Shown here: positions 63,481 through 64,000 of the stretch, piece after piece | How positions within the stretch are numbered: position 1 is the first letter of the stretch | How the letters are laid out: each line of letters begins with the position of its first letter | NCBI GenBank assembly: GCA_964019695.1 | Contig: CAXHUL010000501.1 | Location: 1-64,000, forward strand | Source of the DNA: Loripinus fragilis | Lineage: Eukaryota; Mollusca; Bivalvia; Lucinida; Lucinidae | DNA length: 64,000 bases | Direction of reading: 5' to 3' | Notes under the pieces: model-generated | The model's database searches: none | The model's input: only the letters and a program-made list of their open reading frames with translations | What the model was told of the DNA's origin: nothing | Program-made: the position numbers and the translations under genes

Positions 63481-64000
63481 TCTTCAAATAAAGAATAAAA
63501 ATTCGCCTTGTTTTTTCTTCTAATTTAATTCTTAACGCGTTTCACTACTGTGTAGATCTTCAGAAGACATTATTTTAAACGACGTCAGCGTCTATAGCAA
63601 CAACGTTATTAAATACAGGAAGTGACGTCACAAGTATTATAATGTAATAATAGGTAGAAATGTTGTGAAAAAGATTGACAGATTTAAGAATTCTAAATGC
63701 TTTTATTCAATTTTGGTTTAAAAAGGCTAATGAAATGTTTTTCTTTCATTTTGCGTGCGGAGACGCAATCGGTCTGCATTTTGTAAAGTGGCAGAATTGA
63801 AAATTTAACGGGTTGAAATCTTGCACAGTTCGCAATATGGTTACTGACATACAGTATTCGAACTCTGGCATCTCTTATTTGTTGTCTATGGACAGTAAGG
63901 CGATGACGGAGGGTGTCACCTGTTTCCCCAATATATTCTTCGTCACAGCCTTTGCATTTAATTACATAAATAAGGTTTTTAGCGTCGCATGACATAGTTG
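63481..64000 (-). CDS. Penelope-like GIY-YIG endonuclease, 5' part beyond window
   Basis: The minus-strand frame (stop at 63693) is open to the window edge, with an in-frame ATG at 63995. Motifs: '[20 protein letters not shown]' gives the GIY-YIG pair (IYV ... YIG), followed by '[15 protein letters not shown]' with conserved Arg and His, and an acidic-basic helix '[14 protein letters not shown]' holding the catalytic Glu region. This is the C-terminal nuclease of Penelope-like elements; the RT should lie beyond 64000. The 3' UTR ends at about 63481. Confidence 0.88.

Overview
This window looks like intergenic or intronic DNA from a bivalve mollusc genome. It is AT-rich, I found no host gene, tRNA gene or rRNA gene, and nearly all of it is nested mobile elements and satellites. 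The bivalve call rests on several interspersed repeats of a kind I associate with bivalves: runs of 'cggacggacgg', the 'aagagggctatagtggccct' family, and the 170-bp 'ggggccatttttggcccc' tandem family. It also rests on the set of element types present: a metazoan-type Polinton, Gypsy and BEL/Pao LTR elements, Penelope-like RT remnants and Tc1/mariner relatives. A 23-base N gap lies at 58083-58105.

Region by region. 1-2.3 kb: a ~167-bp tandem repeat, then nothing recognisable. 2.3-17.25 kb: a very large imperfect inverted repeat (arms about 2.3-9.24 and 13.22-17.25 kb) around a ~4 kb core. The outer part of each arm is a ~265-bp satellite with a hairpin core. Several later insertions can each be dated against an empty site in the other arm or in a sister repeat. 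The core holds a foldback element and a broken Penelope-type reverse transcriptase. 17.3-20 kb: a dead Tc1 element, satellite remnants and an RT C-terminus fragment.

20499-34296 is the centrepiece: a complete-ended Maverick/Polinton of 13.8 kb with ~243-bp terminal inverted repeats starting AG and a perfect 6-bp target duplication (TACATA). A plus-strand zinc-finger/protein-primed DNA polymerase B gene is a pseudogene (two frameshifts, four stops). On the minus strand eight compact genes are all open: packaging ATPase, a conserved protein of unknown function, chromodomain integrase, minor capsid (penton-like), a small basic protein, double-jelly-roll major capsid, adenain-like protease and a second small conserved protein. 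Together they would build, process, fill and integrate a virus-like particle. TATA boxes suggest three late transcription units.

36234-50148 is a BEL/Pao-type LTR element (5-bp duplication CACTG) whose gag is split by a young minus-strand Gypsy element at 39731-49379 (4-bp duplication TTTA, tRNA-Lys primer site). The Gypsy carries gag, protease, RT/RNase H and integrase, a canonical -1 frameshift heptamer at the end of gag, and an extra SGNH-hydrolase-like gene between the 5' LTR and gag. The BEL element also has a 36-bp coding minisatellite and a foldback insertion, and no pol.

50-64 kb: RT 3'-end fragments, a tRNA-derived SINE with a 14-bp target duplication, a tandem duplication with a MITE present in one copy only, a 170-bp tandem array, a mariner-like TIR element, a Harbinger transposase remnant, and two copies of a Penelope-like element 3' end (GIY-YIG endonuclease), each abutting a (TA)n tract. 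All calls are by eye from sequence and translation; no database search was run.
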